Positions 16,522 through 27,193 are shown, counted from the stretch's first letter. The stretch: 64,000 bases of DNA from Aeromonas piscicola (GCF_000820005.1 NZ_CDBL01000034.1:141611-205610), one strand, 5' to 3'. The notes: generated from the sequence alone by a model not told the origin. Translations and numbers: made by a program.

Positions 16522-17073
16522 TTATTTCTCCGCCAGCAACACCACCTTCTTCAGGATGATGGGGCTGGTGGGCACGTCGTTGGCGCGCAGGATGGAGCTG
16601 TAACCCGTCTGTACCTGGGCCAGCTTGTCCAGCACCTCCATGCCCTGTACCACCTGGCCGAACACGGTATAACCGGCGCCGGCATTGGCGTTGAGGTTGT
16701 TGTTGTCGGTCAGGTTGAAGTAGAACTGGCGGGTGGCGCTGTCCACGGCCTGGGTGCGGGCCATGGCGATGCTGCCACGCTTGTTGGGCAGGCCGCCCTT
16801 GGACTCGTTGACCACGGGATCCAGGGTTGGCAGTTGCTGGAACTGCTGGTTATAGCCGCCCCCCTGCACCACGAAGTCCTGGATCACCCGATGGAACAGG
16901 CTGCCGTCATAGCTGCCGTCCGCCACGTAGCGCAGGAAGTTTTTCACCGTCTGCGGCGCCTGCTTGGAGGCCAGCTCCACCACTATGTTGCCGTGGTTGG
17001 TCTCCATCCTGACCTTGGGGCCGGCGAACGCCAACGGGGCGATCAGCATGGCCAGTAACCAGAGTTTTTTCAT
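16522..17073 (-). CDS. ppiA: Periplasmic peptidyl-prolyl cis-trans isomerase A (cyclophilin)
   Basis: A 183-residue cyclophilin with signal peptide MKKLWLLAMLIAPLAFA and the catalytic core FHRVIQDFVVQGGGYN (about residues 60-75), then the GSIAMAR and FYFNLTDNNNLN segments of the binding groove. It speeds proline isomerisation in exported proteins in the periplasm. It follows yajG by 14 bases, so the two are one transcript; this cyclophilin placement beside yajG/ampG differs from E. coli. Confidence 0.93.
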   Translation of the reverse strand: MKKLWLLAMLIAPLAFAGPKVRMETNHGNIVVELASKQAPQTVKNFLRYVADGSYDGSLFHRVIQDFVVQGGGYNQQFQQLPTLDPVVNESKGGLPNKRGSIAMARTQAVDSATRQFYFNLTDNNNLNANAGAGYTVFGQVVQGMEVLDKLAQVQTGYSSILRANDVPTSPIILKKVVLLAEK

Positions 17074-17087
17074 TTGACTCTCCTCGC

Positions 17088-17663
17088 TCAGCTCGGCTGA
17101 CCCTTGAGATAACCACGCAGGGCATTGTCCGCCATGATCTGTTGCAGCAGGCTGCCCAGCTGCTGGTTAAGGATGGATTCCAGCTCGGCCATGGTCGGTT
17201 CACCCGGGCCTTCCTTGCTGGAGGACATGTTGAACTGCTTGGTCAGCTTGCTGCCCTGGAAGTCGGCCATCACCTGCAGGCTGACACGGGACTTGGTGAC
17301 ATAGGTGAAGGTTTTCTCTTCCACCGTGACCGCGGCGCTGGAGATGGCCAGGGTCAGATTGGTGGTACCGCTGTTGCCCACTTCCAGCCCCTGGCTGCGC
17401 AGACCTTCCGCCAGCTTCTCGGCCAACAGGTTGTTGAGCGGCTGTTCGCTGTTGACCAGCACGGCGGCCTTCTCTTTCTTCTTGATGGAGAAGACGTAGG
17501 CGGCTTCACGCTTGTCGATCCCTTCCAGGGTGATGCGGTTGCCCGAGTAGTACTGCTGATTGGAAGGAATCACCTGCGGGTTGAGCAGAGCGGTTTCCGG
17601 CCAGTGAGTCGCACAACCACCCAGCATCAGGGCGGCCAGCAGCAAGAGTGACTTTTTCATCAT
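17088..17663 (-). CDS. yajG: YajG family lipoprotein
   Basis: A 191-residue lipoprotein precursor. The signal peptide ends in the lipobox LMLGGC with Cys at residue 18. The mature part, including NRITLEGIDKREAAYVFSIKK, matches the YajG family. YajG sits beside ampG and bolA in E. coli as here, and its role is unknown, with envelope localisation expected. An AAGGA site precedes the two ATG codons at 17663/17660. The upstream gene rlmG ends only 21 bases before it. Confidence 0.88.
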   Translation of the reverse strand: MMKKSLLLLAALMLGGCATHWPETALLNPQVIPSNQQYYSGNRITLEGIDKREAAYVFSIKKKEKAAVLVNSEQPLNNLLAEKLAEGLRSQGLEVGNSGTTNLTLAISSAAVTVEEKTFTYVTKSRVSLQVMADFQGSKLTKQFNMSSSKEGPGEPTMAELESILNQQLGSLLQQIMADNALRGYLKGQPS

Positions 17664-17684
17664 GGGTTTCCTTTAGCTTTCTGT

Positions 17685-18830
17685 TTAGCGTTTGATGGCT
17701 TTCAAAATAACGAATTTGCTGTTCGACGCAACGACTTGTGCATTGGCAAACAGGCGCTTGAGTTTGTTGTGATAATCCAGGTGACGGTTGCCTACTATCC
17801 AGAGTTCGCCCCCCTGGGGCAACACCCGGTGAGCATCGCTGAACATCTGCCAGGCGATATGATCGGTGATCGCCTGCAACTGATGGAAGGGCGGGTTGCA
17901 GAGGATCCTATCCGCCGCTCCTACTGCCACGTCATCGAGACAGTTGTTGACCATGAAGCGGGCACGGGGCAGGGCATCCGGCAGATTGTGTTCGACGTTG
18001 AGCCGCGCCGAGGCGACCGCCATGTGGGATTCGTCGATGAAGGTCACCTCCACCTCGGCATCCCGCGCCAGCAGCGCCAGCCCCAGCACACCGTTGCCGC
18101 AACCCAGATCGATCACTTTGCGCGCACTGTGCACCGGTAAATTGTCCAGCATGAAGCGGGCGCCGATATCCAGGCTGGTGCGCGAAAATACGTTGGCATG
18201 GTTGTGGATGAGCATGTCGGTGCCCTCCAGCGGCCAGACCGTCGGGAAAGGATTGCTCAGGGTGGGTCGCTCGCTGGCCGATGCGCCATCGACAGTGCAA
18301 TGAATGAGGCGTGCCTTCTTCCAGGCCAGCGAGGTGCGGGTCAGCCCCAGGTATTTTTCAAACAGCGCCAGGGTCGAGCTGTGAATGTCCTTGGCCTTGC
18401 CGGCGGCGAGGATGCGAGTGGCCGGGGTTGCCACCTGGCGCAGGGCCAGCAGTTGCTGCTCCAGCAGCGCCTGATACTTGGAGACCTTGATCACCACCAG
18501 CGCGGGGGCTGCAGGCAATGGCGCCAGCGCATCCTGCAGCGTGATGGCATGGGGATCCAGCCCGTTCTCCGCGAGGTTGACCAAGGTGGCTTGCTCGCTG
18601 ATATGGGAGTCGCTCACACAGACAGGGGCATGGCCGTGCAGGTAGGCGGCCAGGGCCCCGAAGCCGTCATTCATGATGATGACAGGGCCGGTCTGCTCGA
18701 GTGGCGCCTCTGCCAGGGTATTGATCAGGTACTCGTCTGCCGCATCCCAGGCCTGCAACGGATCCTGGCTCTGGCGTGGATAGCGATACAGGGTCAGACG
18801 ACAATGAGCCGTGTCGAGAAGGGTTTGCAT
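17685..18830 (-). CDS. rlmG: 23S rRNA (guanine-1835-N2) methyltransferase
   Basis: A 381-residue methyltransferase with two Rossmann-like halves. The C-terminal half shows the SAM motif VIDLGCGNGVLGLALLA and the base-methylating signature CNPPFH (N-P-P-F) near residue 305. RlmG methylates G1835 of 23S rRNA. It is divergent from bolA across about 200 bases and heads the leftward rlmG-yajG-ppiA group. The start at 18830 is the only plausible ATG before MQTLLDTAHCRLTLYRYP. Confidence 0.92.
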   Translation of the reverse strand: MQTLLDTAHCRLTLYRYPRQSQDPLQAWDAADEYLINTLAEAPLEQTGPVIIMNDGFGALAAYLHGHAPVCVSDSHISEQATLVNLAENGLDPHAITLQDALAPLPAAPALVVIKVSKYQALLEQQLLALRQVATPATRILAAGKAKDIHSSTLALFEKYLGLTRTSLAWKKARLIHCTVDGASASERPTLSNPFPTVWPLEGTDMLIHNHANVFSRTSLDIGARFMLDNLPVHSARKVIDLGCGNGVLGLALLARDAEVEVTFIDESHMAVASARLNVEHNLPDALPRARFMVNNCLDDVAVGAADRILCNPPFHQLQAITDHIAWQMFSDAHRVLPQGGELWIVGNRHLDYHNKLKRLFANAQVVASNSKFVILKAIKR

Positions 18831-19031
18831 ATAGCGAAGCGTCCAGATGATTCATAAAACAGGCGCCGGCGGGGCGCAAAGTGGCGCTATTCTAGCGAGG
18901 GCGGAGAATTTCACCAGCCCGGCGGTACTGGGCGAGGGGCAAAACCGCGCCCCTTTTCCCGTACGGGACGATTTCGTCATACCGCCAACCCTGGCTACAA
19001 TGGCCGGACATCCATTTTGGGAGTTTTGCTC

Positions 19032-19346
19032 GTGACCATGCAACAACAGATCGAGGCCAAGCTGGCCGCTGCCTTGTCCCCCAGCCACCTGGAGGTGATC
19101 AACGAAAGCTACATGCACAGGGTCGCGCCGGGCTCAGAGAGCCATTTCAAGGTGGTGGTGGTGAGTCAGGCCTTCGAGGGTCAACGGCTGCTGGCCCGCC
19201 ATCGCCAGGTCAATGGGGTGCTGGCCGACGAGCTGGCGGGTGCCATTCATGCACTGGCGCTGCATACCTATACGGAGCAGGAGTGGCAGCAACGGGAGCA
19301 GGCGCCGACCACCCCCAGTTGCGTCAGCAAGAATGGCCCGGCCTAA
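19032..19346 (+). CDS. bolA: BolA family protein
   Basis: A 104-residue BolA protein with the family core [21 protein letters not shown], followed by a positively charged [11 protein letters not shown] loop and [17 protein letters not shown]. BolA proteins partner monothiol glutaredoxins in iron-sulfur trafficking and influence cell shape and stress response. GTG at 19032 is preferred to the ATG at 19038 because the TTGGGAG site is about eight bases before it. A GC-rich hairpin follows 60 bases after the stop. Confidence 0.93.
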   Translation: MTMQQQIEAKLAAALSPSHLEVINESYMHRVAPGSESHFKVVVVSQAFEGQRLLARHRQVNGVLADELAGAIHALALHTYTEQEWQQREQAPTTPSCVSKNGPA

Positions 19347-19406
19347 GGCTATTGACGAATTGATTACTCAATCCTCGATTAGTTAACAATTAAGAAACGT
19401 TTCGTG

Positions 19407-19438
19407 GCGGCGTCCCGAGTCCCGGCTCGGGACGCCGC
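19407..19438 (+). terminator. Hairpin downstream of bolA
   Basis: A 13-bp perfect stem (GCGGCGTCCCGAG with its complement) closes a TCCCGG loop. No T run follows, so it may stabilise or terminate. Confidence 0.55.
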
Positions 19439-19786
19439 TCTCCCGCCCAGGCATCAAAATTTCTAATCTATTTTTGAACATAAACACCATTACCTATTTT
19501 TAGGTATTTATAGCTAACGCGAGGCAAATCCTGAGGTTTAGTGACGAAAATGGTGTGATTAAATTTTGATGATTTTGTGATGGAGAGGGGATTTTCCCCA
19601 TTTTGCATGGCGGGTAACTTGCCATAAGTGGTAAACTCAGGCGCTTTTGAATGACCCTGTATGTTGCTGATTTGTTTGTTTCTTCGGCATTTTTTCGCAA
19701 CATGAACGGGCTCATTCAACAACTCGTCGTGATGTATTTCTCGGCGCTAACCAACCTGTCTTCCCTTAACGGTAGTGCAAGTGAGT
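19439..19786 (+). other. AT-rich leader/promoter region of the nqr operon
   Basis: About 350 bases without a convincing gene. It is more AT-rich than its surroundings, as expected for the promoter of a strongly expressed operon, but I could not place a clear -35/-10 pair or a known operator. A leftward 84-codon open frame here has no family resemblance or ribosome site. Confidence 0.5.
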
Positions 19787-21130
19787 ATGATTACAATTAA
19801 AAGAGGACTGGACATCCCCGTGCTGGGTGCTCCGGAGCAAGTAATCTACGATGGCCCGGCCATCACCCGTGTTGCTACACTCGGCGAAGAGTTCGTGGGG
19901 ATGCGACCTACTATGTTCGTCAAAGTAGGTGATCGCGTCATTAAAGGTCAGGAGCTCTTCGAAGATAAGAAGAACCCCGGCGTTAAATTCACGGCCCCCG
20001 CCACCGGTGTGGTTTCAGAGATCAACCGGGGTGCCAAGCGCATTCTGCAATCTGTCGTCATCGAACTCGATGGGTCCGACGAGCAGGTGACCTTTGAACA
20101 CTTTGCGTCTGCCGAGCTGGCACAGCTCGCGCGCAGCAAGGTGCAAGAGATCCTGGTCGCGTCAGGCCAATGGACTGCGTTGCGTACCCGCCCGTTCAGC
20201 AAGGTGCCGGCCGTGGAGTCTTCTCCCCGCGCCATCTTCGTCACCGCGATGGACACCAACCCGCTGGCCGCCAATAGCGACCTCATCATCAAGGAACAGG
20301 CTCAGGCTTTCCTCGATGGTCTGGCGGTATTGACTCGCCTGACCGATGGCGCCGTCTACGTCTGCAAGGGCGAAGCCAGCCTGCCGCACGCTGCCCTGGC
20401 GCAAGTCAAAGAGGAAGTGTTCGTCGGCCCGCACCCTGCCGGTCTGCCTGGTACCCATATCCACTTCCTGGATCCGGTCAGTGCCAAGAAGGTGCAGTGG
20501 TACATCAACTATCAGGATGTCATCGCTTACGGCAAGCTGTTCACCACAGGCCAGATCTTCACCGACAAGGTGGTCTCCCTGGCCGGTCCGAACGTGGTCA
20601 AGCCACGCCTGCTGCGCACCCGCATGGGCGCCTGCATCAGCCAGCTGACCAACAACGAGCTGCGTGCGGATGAAAACCGCGTCATCTCTGGTTCCCTGCT
20701 CAGTGGTGCCAAGGCCGAAGGGGTGCATGACTACCTGGGTCGTTACCACAACCAGGTGAGCGTGCTGGGCGAGGGACGTGAGAAAGAGTTCCTGGGTTGG
20801 GTCAATCCCAGCGCCAGCAAGTTCTCCATCACCCGTACCACCCTCTCTCATCTGATGAAGGGCAAACTCATCAACTTCACTACCACCACCAACGGTAGTG
20901 ATCGCTCCATGGTGCCTATCGGCAACTATGAGCGCGTGATGCCGCTCGACATCCTGCCGACCCTGCTTCTGCGGGATCTGGTCTCCGGTGACATCGACAG
21001 CGCCCAGGCGCTCGGTTGTCTGGAGCTGGATGAGGAAGATTTGGCGCTCTGTACCTTCGTCTGCCCCGGCAAGACAGAATACGGCCCAGTCTTGCGTGAG
21101 TGCCTGACCAAGATAGAACTGGAAGGTTAA
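19787..21130 (+). CDS. nqrA: Na+-translocating NADH:quinone reductase subunit A
   Basis: A 447-residue soluble subunit of the sodium-pumping respiratory NADH:ubiquinone oxidoreductase; NqrA contributes to quinone binding on the cytoplasmic side. The start [18 protein letters not shown] is typical of the family, which is why the ATG at 19787 is taken over the GTG twelve bases earlier. The [11 protein letters not shown] segment and the C-terminal [13 protein letters not shown] are conserved. It is first in an eight-gene operon with gaps of 3 bases to nqrB and overlaps further on. Confidence 0.96.
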   Translation: MITIKRGLDIPVLGAPEQVIYDGPAITRVATLGEEFVGMRPTMFVKVGDRVIKGQELFEDKKNPGVKFTAPATGVVSEINRGAKRILQSVVIELDGSDEQVTFEHFASAELAQLARSKVQEILVASGQWTALRTRPFSKVPAVESSPRAIFVTAMDTNPLAANSDLIIKEQAQAFLDGLAVLTRLTDGAVYVCKGEASLPHAALAQVKEEVFVGPHPAGLPGTHIHFLDPVSAKKVQWYINYQDVIAYGKLFTTGQIFTDKVVSLAGPNVVKPRLLRTRMGACISQLTNNELRADENRVISGSLLSGAKAEGVHDYLGRYHNQVSVLGEGREKEFLGWVNPSASKFSITRTTLSHLMKGKLINFTTTTNGSDRSMVPIGNYERVMPLDILPTLLLRDLVSGDIDSAQALGCLELDEEDLALCTFVCPGKTEYGPVLRECLTKIELEG

Positions 21131-21133
21131 GCG

Positions 21134-22363
21134 ATGAGTTTCAAGCAACTTCTTGAAAATATGGAACATCACTTCGAGCCGGGCGGCAAGTACTCCAAGT
21201 ACTATGCCCTGTTCGAGGCGGCGTACACCCTGTTTTATACCCCCGGGTCCGTGACCCGCAATGCTGCCCACGTCCGTGATGCGATCGATCTGAAACGCAT
21301 GATGATCATGGTGTGGCTGGCCGTGTTCCCGGCCATGTTCTGGGGCATGTTCAACGTCGGCAATCAGGCGATTGCCGCCATTGCCCATCTGGGCACGGCT
21401 GCCGGTGCCGACACCTGGCAATATGCGCTGGCGCAATTGCTGGGTGCCTCGCTGGATCCTGCGGTCGCCGGTATCGGCAGCAAGATGCTGATCGGTGCCA
21501 CTCACTTCCTGCCCATCTACCTGACCGTATTCCTGGTCGGTGGTTTCTGGGAAGTGCTGTTCGCCATGGTGCGCAAGCACGAGATCAACGAAGGCTTCTT
21601 CGTGACCTCGATCCTGTTCGCCCTGATAGTGCCGCCCGAGCTGCCCCTGTGGCAAGCCGCGCTGGGGATCACCTTCGGTGTGGTGCTGGCCAAGGAAGTA
21701 TTCGGTGGTACCGGCAAGAACTTCCTGAACCCGGCCCTGGCGGGTCGTGCGTTCCTGTTCTTCGCCTACCCGGGTCAGATCTCCGGTGATGCCGTCTGGG
21801 TTGCCGTTGACGGCTACTCGGGCGCGACTGCGCTGAGCCAGTGGGCCCATGGCGGCCAGATGGCGCTGATCAACGGTGCCACCGGTCAGGCTATCAGCTG
21901 GATGGATGCCTTCCTCGGCAACCTGCCGGGTTCCATCGGTGAAGTCTCCACCCTGATGATCCTCATCGGTGCCGCCATGATCGTCTACATGCGGATCGCC
22001 TCCTGGCGCATCATCGCCGGTGTGATGATCGGCATGGTCGCTACCTCCCTGCTGTTCAACGTCATAGGTTCAGACACCAACCCCATGTTCAACATGCCGT
22101 GGCACTGGCATCTGGTGCTGGGCGGCTTCGCCTTTGGCATGGCCTTCATGGCAACCGATCCTGTCTCCGCCGCCTTTACCAACAAGGGCAAGTGGTGGTA
22201 TGGCGCCCTTATCGGCGTCATGGTCGTGCTGATCCGTGTCGTGAACCCCGCGTTCCCGGAAGGCATGATGCTGGCCATTCTGTTTGCCAACCTGTTTGCC
22301 CCCTTGTTTGACCATTTCGTGGCGCAGGCGAACATCAAGCGGAGGATCGCTCGTGGCGTTTAA
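21134..22363 (+). CDS. nqrB: Na+-translocating NADH:quinone reductase subunit B
   Basis: A 409-residue membrane subunit with about ten hydrophobic segments. It carries the flavinylation motif SGAT in [12 protein letters not shown], with the FMN-bearing Thr near residue 232, and the glycine-rich [17 protein letters not shown]. NqrB also binds riboflavin and forms part of the sodium path. Its last 11 bases overlap nqrC. The ApbE transferase needed for the Thr-linked FMN is encoded in the same operon. Confidence 0.97.
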   Translation: MSFKQLLENMEHHFEPGGKYSKYYALFEAAYTLFYTPGSVTRNAAHVRDAIDLKRMMIMVWLAVFPAMFWGMFNVGNQAIAAIAHLGTAAGADTWQYALAQLLGASLDPAVAGIGSKMLIGATHFLPIYLTVFLVGGFWEVLFAMVRKHEINEGFFVTSILFALIVPPELPLWQAALGITFGVVLAKEVFGGTGKNFLNPALAGRAFLFFAYPGQISGDAVWVAVDGYSGATALSQWAHGGQMALINGATGQAISWMDAFLGNLPGSIGEVSTLMILIGAAMIVYMRIASWRIIAGVMIGMVATSLLFNVIGSDTNPMFNMPWHWHLVLGGFAFGMAFMATDPVSAAFTNKGKWWYGALIGVMVVLIRVVNPAFPEGMMLAILFANLFAPLFDHFVAQANIKRRIARGV

Positions 22364-23141
22364 TAAAGACTCTACTGTCGGCACCCTGACGGTTGTAACC
22401 GGTCTGTGTCTGGTCTGTTCCATCGTGGTCTCAGTGGCTGCCGTGGGGCTGCGTCCGGCTCAGCTGGAAAACAAGGCGCTGGACAAGCAAAGCAATATTC
22501 TGTCCGTGGCCGGTGTCGATGTCAGCAGCGTGGCCAAGCGTGACCTGGCCCAGCTGTATGGCGACAAGATTGAAGCGCGTCTGGTTGACCTGACCACGGG
22601 TGAATTCGTTGATGGCGATGCCGACAACTTCGACACCAAGCTGGCAGCGAAAGACCCGGCCAAGAGCATTCGTCTGGCATCTGTCGACGACAAGGCCGGT
22701 CTGCGTCAAATCTCCAGACTGATCCCGGTGTTCTTCGCCAAAGATGCCGAGGGCAAGGTCGACAACATTATCCTGCCGATCTACGGCCAGGGTCTGTGGT
22801 CCACCATGTATGCCTTCGTCGCCGTTGCGGCTGACGGTCAGACCATCAAGGGCATCACCTACTATGACCACGGTGAAACCCCGGGTCTGGGCGGCGAGAT
22901 CGAGAACCCGGCCTGGCAAGGTCTGTTCATCGGCAAGAAGCTGTTCGATCAGGACGGCATGCCGGCATTGCGCGTCATCAAGGGCCATGCTCCGGCAGGT
23001 TCCGAGCATGAGATCGATGGTCTGTCCGGTGCCACCCTGACAGGTAACGGTGTACAGCACACGTTCGACTTCTGGATGGGACCCAAGGGCTTCGGTCCTT
23101 TCCTGGCCAAGATTCGTGCAGGAGAAATCAACAATGGCTGA
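22353..23141 (+). CDS. nqrC: Na+-translocating NADH:quinone reductase subunit C
   Basis: A 262-residue subunit with one N-terminal membrane helix ([20 protein letters not shown]) and a periplasmic FMN-binding domain. The flavinylation site is [10 protein letters not shown] with Thr228. The GTG at 22353 is chosen because GGAGG is eight bases before it and the family starts at this point; the gene overlaps the nqrB end by 11 bases and nqrD by 8 bases, a sign of coupled translation. Confidence 0.96.
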   Translation: MAFNKDSTVGTLTVVTGLCLVCSIVVSVAAVGLRPAQLENKALDKQSNILSVAGVDVSSVAKRDLAQLYGDKIEARLVDLTTGEFVDGDADNFDTKLAAKDPAKSIRLASVDDKAGLRQISRLIPVFFAKDAEGKVDNIILPIYGQGLWSTMYAFVAVAADGQTIKGITYYDHGETPGLGGEIENPAWQGLFIGKKLFDQDGMPALRVIKGHAPAGSEHEIDGLSGATLTGNGVQHTFDFWMGPKGFGPFLAKIRAGEINNG

Positions 23142-23766
23142 CAAGAGCGAAATGAAGAAGTTGCTGTTGACGCCTGTGCTCGGCAACAACCCCATTGCAC
23201 TGCAGGTGCTGGGTGTCTGTTCCGCGCTGGCCGTTACCAGCCAGATGAAGACGGCGTTCGTGATGACGCTGGCGGTGACTGCGGTCACTGCCTTCTCCAA
23301 CCTGTTCATCTCCCTGATCCGCAACCAGATCCCGAACAGTGTGCGGATCATCGCCCAGATGGCGGTGATTGCCTCGCTGGTTATCGTGGTTGACCAGGTG
23401 CTCAAGGCGTATGCCTATGACATCTCCAAGCAACTGTCGGTATTCGTGGGCCTCATCATCACCAACTGTATCGTGATGGGTCGTGCCGAAGCCTATGCCA
23501 TGAAGAGCGCCCCGCTGCCCTCTTTCCTGGACGGTATCGGCAACGGTCTGGGTTATGGCGCCGTGCTGCTGGTCGTGGCGACCGTGCGCGAGATCCTGGG
23601 CTCGGGTACCTGGTTCGGTATCGAGCTGCTGCCGCTGGTGAACAATGGCGGCTGGTACGTGCCTAACGGCCTGTTGCTGCTGCCGCCGAGTGCGTTCTTC
23701 ATCATTGGTCTGATCATCTGGGGCGTCCGCACCAGGGATCCCAAGCAGGTGGAGGCGAAGGATTAA
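23134..23766 (+). CDS. nqrD: Na+-translocating NADH:quinone reductase subunit D
   Basis: A 210-residue integral membrane subunit with six predicted helices, homologous to NqrE and RnfE. Typical stretches are [21 protein letters not shown] and [15 protein letters not shown], the latter containing one of the Cys residues that hold the buried iron centre between NqrD and NqrE. The ATG at 23134 lies inside the end of nqrC after GGAGAAATC. nqrE follows after 3 bases. Confidence 0.96.
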   Translation: MADKSEMKKLLLTPVLGNNPIALQVLGVCSALAVTSQMKTAFVMTLAVTAVTAFSNLFISLIRNQIPNSVRIIAQMAVIASLVIVVDQVLKAYAYDISKQLSVFVGLIITNCIVMGRAEAYAMKSAPLPSFLDGIGNGLGYGAVLLVVATVREILGSGTWFGIELLPLVNNGGWYVPNGLLLLPPSAFFIIGLIIWGVRTRDPKQVEAKD

Positions 23767-23769
23767 GGT

Positions 23770-24366
23770 ATGGAACACTATCTGAGTCTGTTGATTCGTT
23801 CGATTTTCATCGAAAACCTGGCCCTCTCCTTCTTCCTGGGGATGTGTACCTTCCTGGCGGTGTCCAAGAAGGTCAAGACCGCCATGGGTCTGGGGATTGC
23901 CGTTATCGTGGTTCAGACCGTTGCCGTTCCGGCCAACAACCTGATCTACAACTACGTCCTCAAAGATGGCGCCCTGGTCTCCGGCCTGGATCTGAGCTTC
24001 CTGAGCTTCATCACCTTTATCGGTGTGATTGCGGCCCTGGTGCAGATCCTGGAAATGGCGCTGGACAAGTATTTCCCTGCGCTCTACAACGCGCTCGGCA
24101 TCTTCCTGCCGCTCATCACGGTGAACTGCGCCATCTTTGGTGGCGTCTCCTTCATGGTGCAGCGTGACTACAACTTCGTGGAGTCCGTGGTCTATGGCGT
24201 GGGGTCGGGTGCAGGTTGGATGCTGGCCATAGTCGCAATGGCGGGGATCCGCGAGAAGATGAAGTACTCCGATGTACCGGAAGGCCTGCGCGGTCTGGGC
24301 ATCACCTTCATCACCGCGGGTCTGATGGCGCTGGGCTTCATGTCCTTCTCTGGTATTTCCCTGTAA
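23770..24366 (+). CDS. nqrE: Na+-translocating NADH:quinone reductase subunit E
   Basis: A 198-residue membrane subunit with six helices arranged as an inverted partner of NqrD. Conserved elements are [20 protein letters not shown] with the first iron-site Cys and [20 protein letters not shown] with the second. The pair shuttles electrons across the membrane between NqrF and NqrC. It is 17 bases before nqrF. Confidence 0.96.
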   Translation: MEHYLSLLIRSIFIENLALSFFLGMCTFLAVSKKVKTAMGLGIAVIVVQTVAVPANNLIYNYVLKDGALVSGLDLSFLSFITFIGVIAALVQILEMALDKYFPALYNALGIFLPLITVNCAIFGGVSFMVQRDYNFVESVVYGVGSGAGWMLAIVAMAGIREKMKYSDVPEGLRGLGITFITAGLMALGFMSFSGISL

Positions 24367-24383
24367 TCGGAAAGGAAATATAG

Positions 24384-25607
24384 ATGGAAATTATTCTGGG
24401 TGTGGTCATGTTCACCGTGATCCTGCTGGCCCTGGTAGCAGTTATTCTGTTCGCCAAGTCCAAGCTGGTGACCGCAGGTGACGTGACAATCAGCATCAAC
24501 GGCGATCCGGCCAAGGCTGTCACCAGCCCGGCGGGTGGCAAGCTGCTCGGCGTGCTGGCTGGCAGCGGTATCTTCGTCTCCTCCGCCTGTGGCGGTGGTG
24601 GCTCCTGTGGTCAGTGCAAGGTGCGGGTGAAAGCCGGCGGCGGCGATATCCTGCCGACCGAGCTGGATCACATCAGCAAGGGCGAAGCCCGTCATGGCGA
24701 GCGTCTGGCCTGTCAGGTCACCGTCCGTTCCGACATGGACATCGAGCTGCCGGAAGAGATCTTCGGGGTGAAGAAGTGGGACTGTACCGTCATTTCCAAT
24801 GACAACAAGGCCACCTTCATCAAGGAGCTCAAGCTGCAGATCCCCGATGGCGAGAGCGTCCCGTTCCGCGCCGGTGGTTATATCCAGATCGAAGCCCCTG
24901 CGCACCATGTGCAGTACAAGAACTTCGATATTCCCGAGGAGTATCGCGGGGATTGGGATCGCTTCAAGATCTTCGAACTGGAGTCCAAGGTCAACGAGCC
25001 GATCATTCGTGCTTATTCCATGGCCAACTATCCGGAAGAGTTCGGCATCATCATGCTGAACGTGCGGATTGCAACCCCGCCGCCGAGCAACTGGACTGCG
25101 CCTCCCGGCCAGATGTCCTCCTACATCTTCAGCCTCAAGGCTGGCGACAAGGTGACCATCTCGGGTCCATTTGGTGAGTTCTTCGCCAAGGACACAGACG
25201 CCGAAATGGTGTTCATCGGTGGTGGTGCGGGTATGGCGCCGATGCGTTCCCATATCTTCGACCAGCTGCGTCGCCTGAAGACCCATCGCAAGATGAGCTT
25301 CTGGTACGGTGCCCGTTCCAAGCGCGAGATGTTCTATGTCGAAGACTTCGACATGCTGGCGGCCGAGAACGACAACTTCCAGTGGCACGTCGCCCTGTCC
25401 GATCCGCAGCCGGAAGACAACTGGGATGGTTACACAGGCTTCATCCACAACGTCTTGTTCGAGAACTATCTCAAGAACCACGAGGCGCCGGAAGATTGTG
25501 AATTCTACATGTGCGGGCCTCCCGTCATGAACGCTGCCGTCATCAACATGCTGAAAAACCTCGGTGTTGAAGACGAGAACATCCTGCTGGATGACTTTGG
25601 TGGTTAA
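24384..25607 (+). CDS. nqrF: Na+-translocating NADH:quinone reductase subunit F (NADH dehydrogenase subunit)
   Basis: A 407-residue entry subunit. It has an N-terminal membrane anchor (residues 1-25), a [2Fe-2S] ferredoxin domain with [12 protein letters not shown] and a later LACQV cysteine, then an FAD domain ([11 protein letters not shown]) and an NAD-binding domain ([15 protein letters not shown]) up to the C-terminal DDFGG. It takes electrons from NADH. An AGGAAAT site precedes the ATG, and apbE follows after 3 bases. Confidence 0.97.
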   Translation: MEIILGVVMFTVILLALVAVILFAKSKLVTAGDVTISINGDPAKAVTSPAGGKLLGVLAGSGIFVSSACGGGGSCGQCKVRVKAGGGDILPTELDHISKGEARHGERLACQVTVRSDMDIELPEEIFGVKKWDCTVISNDNKATFIKELKLQIPDGESVPFRAGGYIQIEAPAHHVQYKNFDIPEEYRGDWDRFKIFELESKVNEPIIRAYSMANYPEEFGIIMLNVRIATPPPSNWTAPPGQMSSYIFSLKAGDKVTISGPFGEFFAKDTDAEMVFIGGGAGMAPMRSHIFDQLRRLKTHRKMSFWYGARSKREMFYVEDFDMLAAENDNFQWHVALSDPQPEDNWDGYTGFIHNVLFENYLKNHEAPEDCEFYMCGPPVMNAAVINMLKNLGVEDENILLDDFGG

Positions 25608-25610
25608 TCA

Positions 25611-26648
25611 ATGCACAGTGTTGTAAAGACCTGGCTAGCCTTCGGGCTAGCCTTTTTCTTGACTGGGTGCGGTCAGGAAACGGTCCAATCCAAGCCGGAG
25701 ATCCACATCACCGGCAGCACCATGGGTACCTACTACTCCATCAAGGTGGCGGACAACGTCATCACGGACCCGGCCAAGTTCCAGGCCGAGGTCGATGTCC
25801 TGCTGGAGCGGGTCAACGACCAGATGTCGACCTATCGTCCTGACTCCGAGCTGTCGCGCTTCAACCAGCACAGAAGCTCGACCCCTGTGGTGGTCTCCCG
25901 CGATACCGCGCGCGTGGTGACTGAATCCCTGCATCTGGGCCGTGAGAGCCGTGGGGCGCTGGACGTTACCGTCGGTCCCCTGGTCAATCTGTGGGGTTTC
26001 GGGCCGGATGCCCGTCCGACCAAGATCCCGTCCGAGGAGCTGATCACCCAGACCCGGCAGAAGACTGGCCTGGGCAATCTGCATGTGATCACCTCCGCCG
26101 ATGCCGATACCCTGCAAAAAGACATTCCGGATCTCTACGTGGATCTCTCCGCCATTGCCAAGGGCTTCGGGGTGGACAAGGTGGCCGAGTACCTGGAGTC
26201 CATGGGATCTCGCAACTATCTGGTGGAGATCGGCGGCGAGCTGCGCATCAATGGCGTCAATGGCAAGGGTCACCCCTGGCGCGTGGCCATCGAGAAGCCG
26301 ACTGCCAATGCCGGCTCGGTGCAGGAAGTGATAGTGGCCGGTGACAACGGGGTTGCCACCTCTGGGGAATACCGCAACTATTACGAGATGGACGGCCAGC
26401 GCTTCTCCCACACCATAGATCCCATGACGGGCAAGCCCATCCAGCATCGCATGGTGTCGGTGACTGTGATCCACCCCTCCTGCATGACGGCAGACGGGCT
26501 GGCGACCGTGTTCATGGTGCTCGGGCCCGAGAAGAGCCTGGCCTATGCCAAGGAGCGCGGGCTGGCTATCTTCGTGATCACCAAGACGGCCGATGGCTTT
26601 GAAGAGGCTTATTCAGATGCCTTCAAACAGTATCTGGTTAGAAAGTAA
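25611..26648 (+). CDS. apbE: FAD:protein FMN transferase
   Basis: A 345-residue lipoprotein precursor. The signal ends LAFFLTGC, so the enzyme is anchored in the periplasm. ApbE attaches FMN through a phosphoester bond to Thr in S(T)GAT motifs, and the two motifs in NqrB and NqrC encoded just upstream are its substrates. Family features are TGSTMGTYYSIK near the mature N-terminus, DLSAIAKGFGVDKVAEYL and FSHTIDPMTGKP. It lies within the nqr operon, 3 bases after nqrF and 11 before nqrM. Confidence 0.95.
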   Translation: MHSVVKTWLAFGLAFFLTGCGQETVQSKPEIHITGSTMGTYYSIKVADNVITDPAKFQAEVDVLLERVNDQMSTYRPDSELSRFNQHRSSTPVVVSRDTARVVTESLHLGRESRGALDVTVGPLVNLWGFGPDARPTKIPSEELITQTRQKTGLGNLHVITSADADTLQKDIPDLYVDLSAIAKGFGVDKVAEYLESMGSRNYLVEIGGELRINGVNGKGHPWRVAIEKPTANAGSVQEVIVAGDNGVATSGEYRNYYEMDGQRFSHTIDPMTGKPIQHRMVSVTVIHPSCMTADGLATVFMVLGPEKSLAYAKERGLAIFVITKTADGFEEAYSDAFKQYLVRK

Positions 26649-26659
26649 GAGGCAGTAGC

Positions 26660-26884
26660 ATGCAGATTTTCTTGATCACCTTCGGGGTTTTTCTGGCGGT
26701 AGTGGTGGCCATGGCCATAGGTTACATCTTCCAAAAGAAGACCATCTCAGGTTCCTGTGGTGGGTTGGGCACGATCGGCATCGAGAAAGAGTGCGATTGT
26801 CCGGAGCCCTGTGACAACCGCAAGAAGAAGATGGCCAAGGAAGAGGCCCGTCGCAAGATGCTGATCGACAACCGGATCATCTGA
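26660..26884 (+). CDS. nqrM: Na+-NQR maturation protein NqrM (DUF539)
   Basis: A 74-residue protein with one N-terminal membrane helix (FLITFGVFLAVVVAMAIGY) and a cysteine-rich tail SGSCGGLG then ECDCPEPCDNRKKK. NqrM is needed for assembly of active NQR, probably by delivering iron to the centre between NqrD and NqrE. It is the last gene of the operon and is followed by a strong terminator. Confidence 0.93.
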   Translation: MQIFLITFGVFLAVVVAMAIGYIFQKKTISGSCGGLGTIGIEKECDCPEPCDNRKKKMAKEEARRKMLIDNRII

Positions 26885-26930
26885 GCGGGCCGGGGGCCGA
26901 AGTCGTATTTGGTCCCATGCTGGATAACAG

Positions 26931-26962
26931 GCGGGCTGACCTTGTGGTCAGCCCGCTTTTTT
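26931..26962 (+). terminator. Terminator of the nqr operon
   Basis: An 11-bp stem (GCGGGCTGACC with its complement), TTGT loop and six T residues make a classical intrinsic terminator 46 bases after nqrM. Confidence 0.92.
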
Positions 26963-26974
26963 ATAGCGGTGTGC

Positions 26975-27193
26975 TCAGTAGTCGTATTGATGGCAGGCTT
27001 TCTTGTTGAACTCTGCCTGCCAGCGCGCCAGCTCTTCCCGCGTTCCCAGTTCGTCACCCTGCTTGATGGCCTTTTCCAGTGCCGCTATGCGGTCATACAG
27101 CCAGCTGCATTCGGCAGTCGGGTTATCCTTGCTGCTGCCCGGCTGTGGCAGCAGACAGAACCCCAGCCCTAATCCCAGCCAGAGTGCTTTCAT
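26975..27193 (-). CDS. Small secreted hypothetical protein
   Basis: A 72-residue protein with a probable signal peptide (MKALWLGLGLGFCLLPQPGS) and a short helical mature part with two cysteines, AECSWLYDRIAALEKAIKQG and WQAEFNKKACHQYDY, which could form one disulfide. AAGGAGG stands five bases before the ATG, so translation is credible. I do not recognise a family. It converges on the nqr terminator and is not in an operon with any neighbour. Confidence 0.65.
   Translation of the reverse strand: MKALWLGLGLGFCLLPQPGSSKDNPTAECSWLYDRIAALEKAIKQGDELGTREELARWQAEFNKKACHQYDY

Noticed and set aside
19468-19722. Leftward 84-codon frame in the nqrA upstream region
   Set aside because: No ribosome site, no family resemblance, and composition matches AT-rich promoter DNA.
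20162-21850. Leftward 562-codon frame opposite nqrA/nqrB
   Set aside because: Antisense shadow of two clearly recognised genes, low-complexity His/Gly/Gln-rich product.
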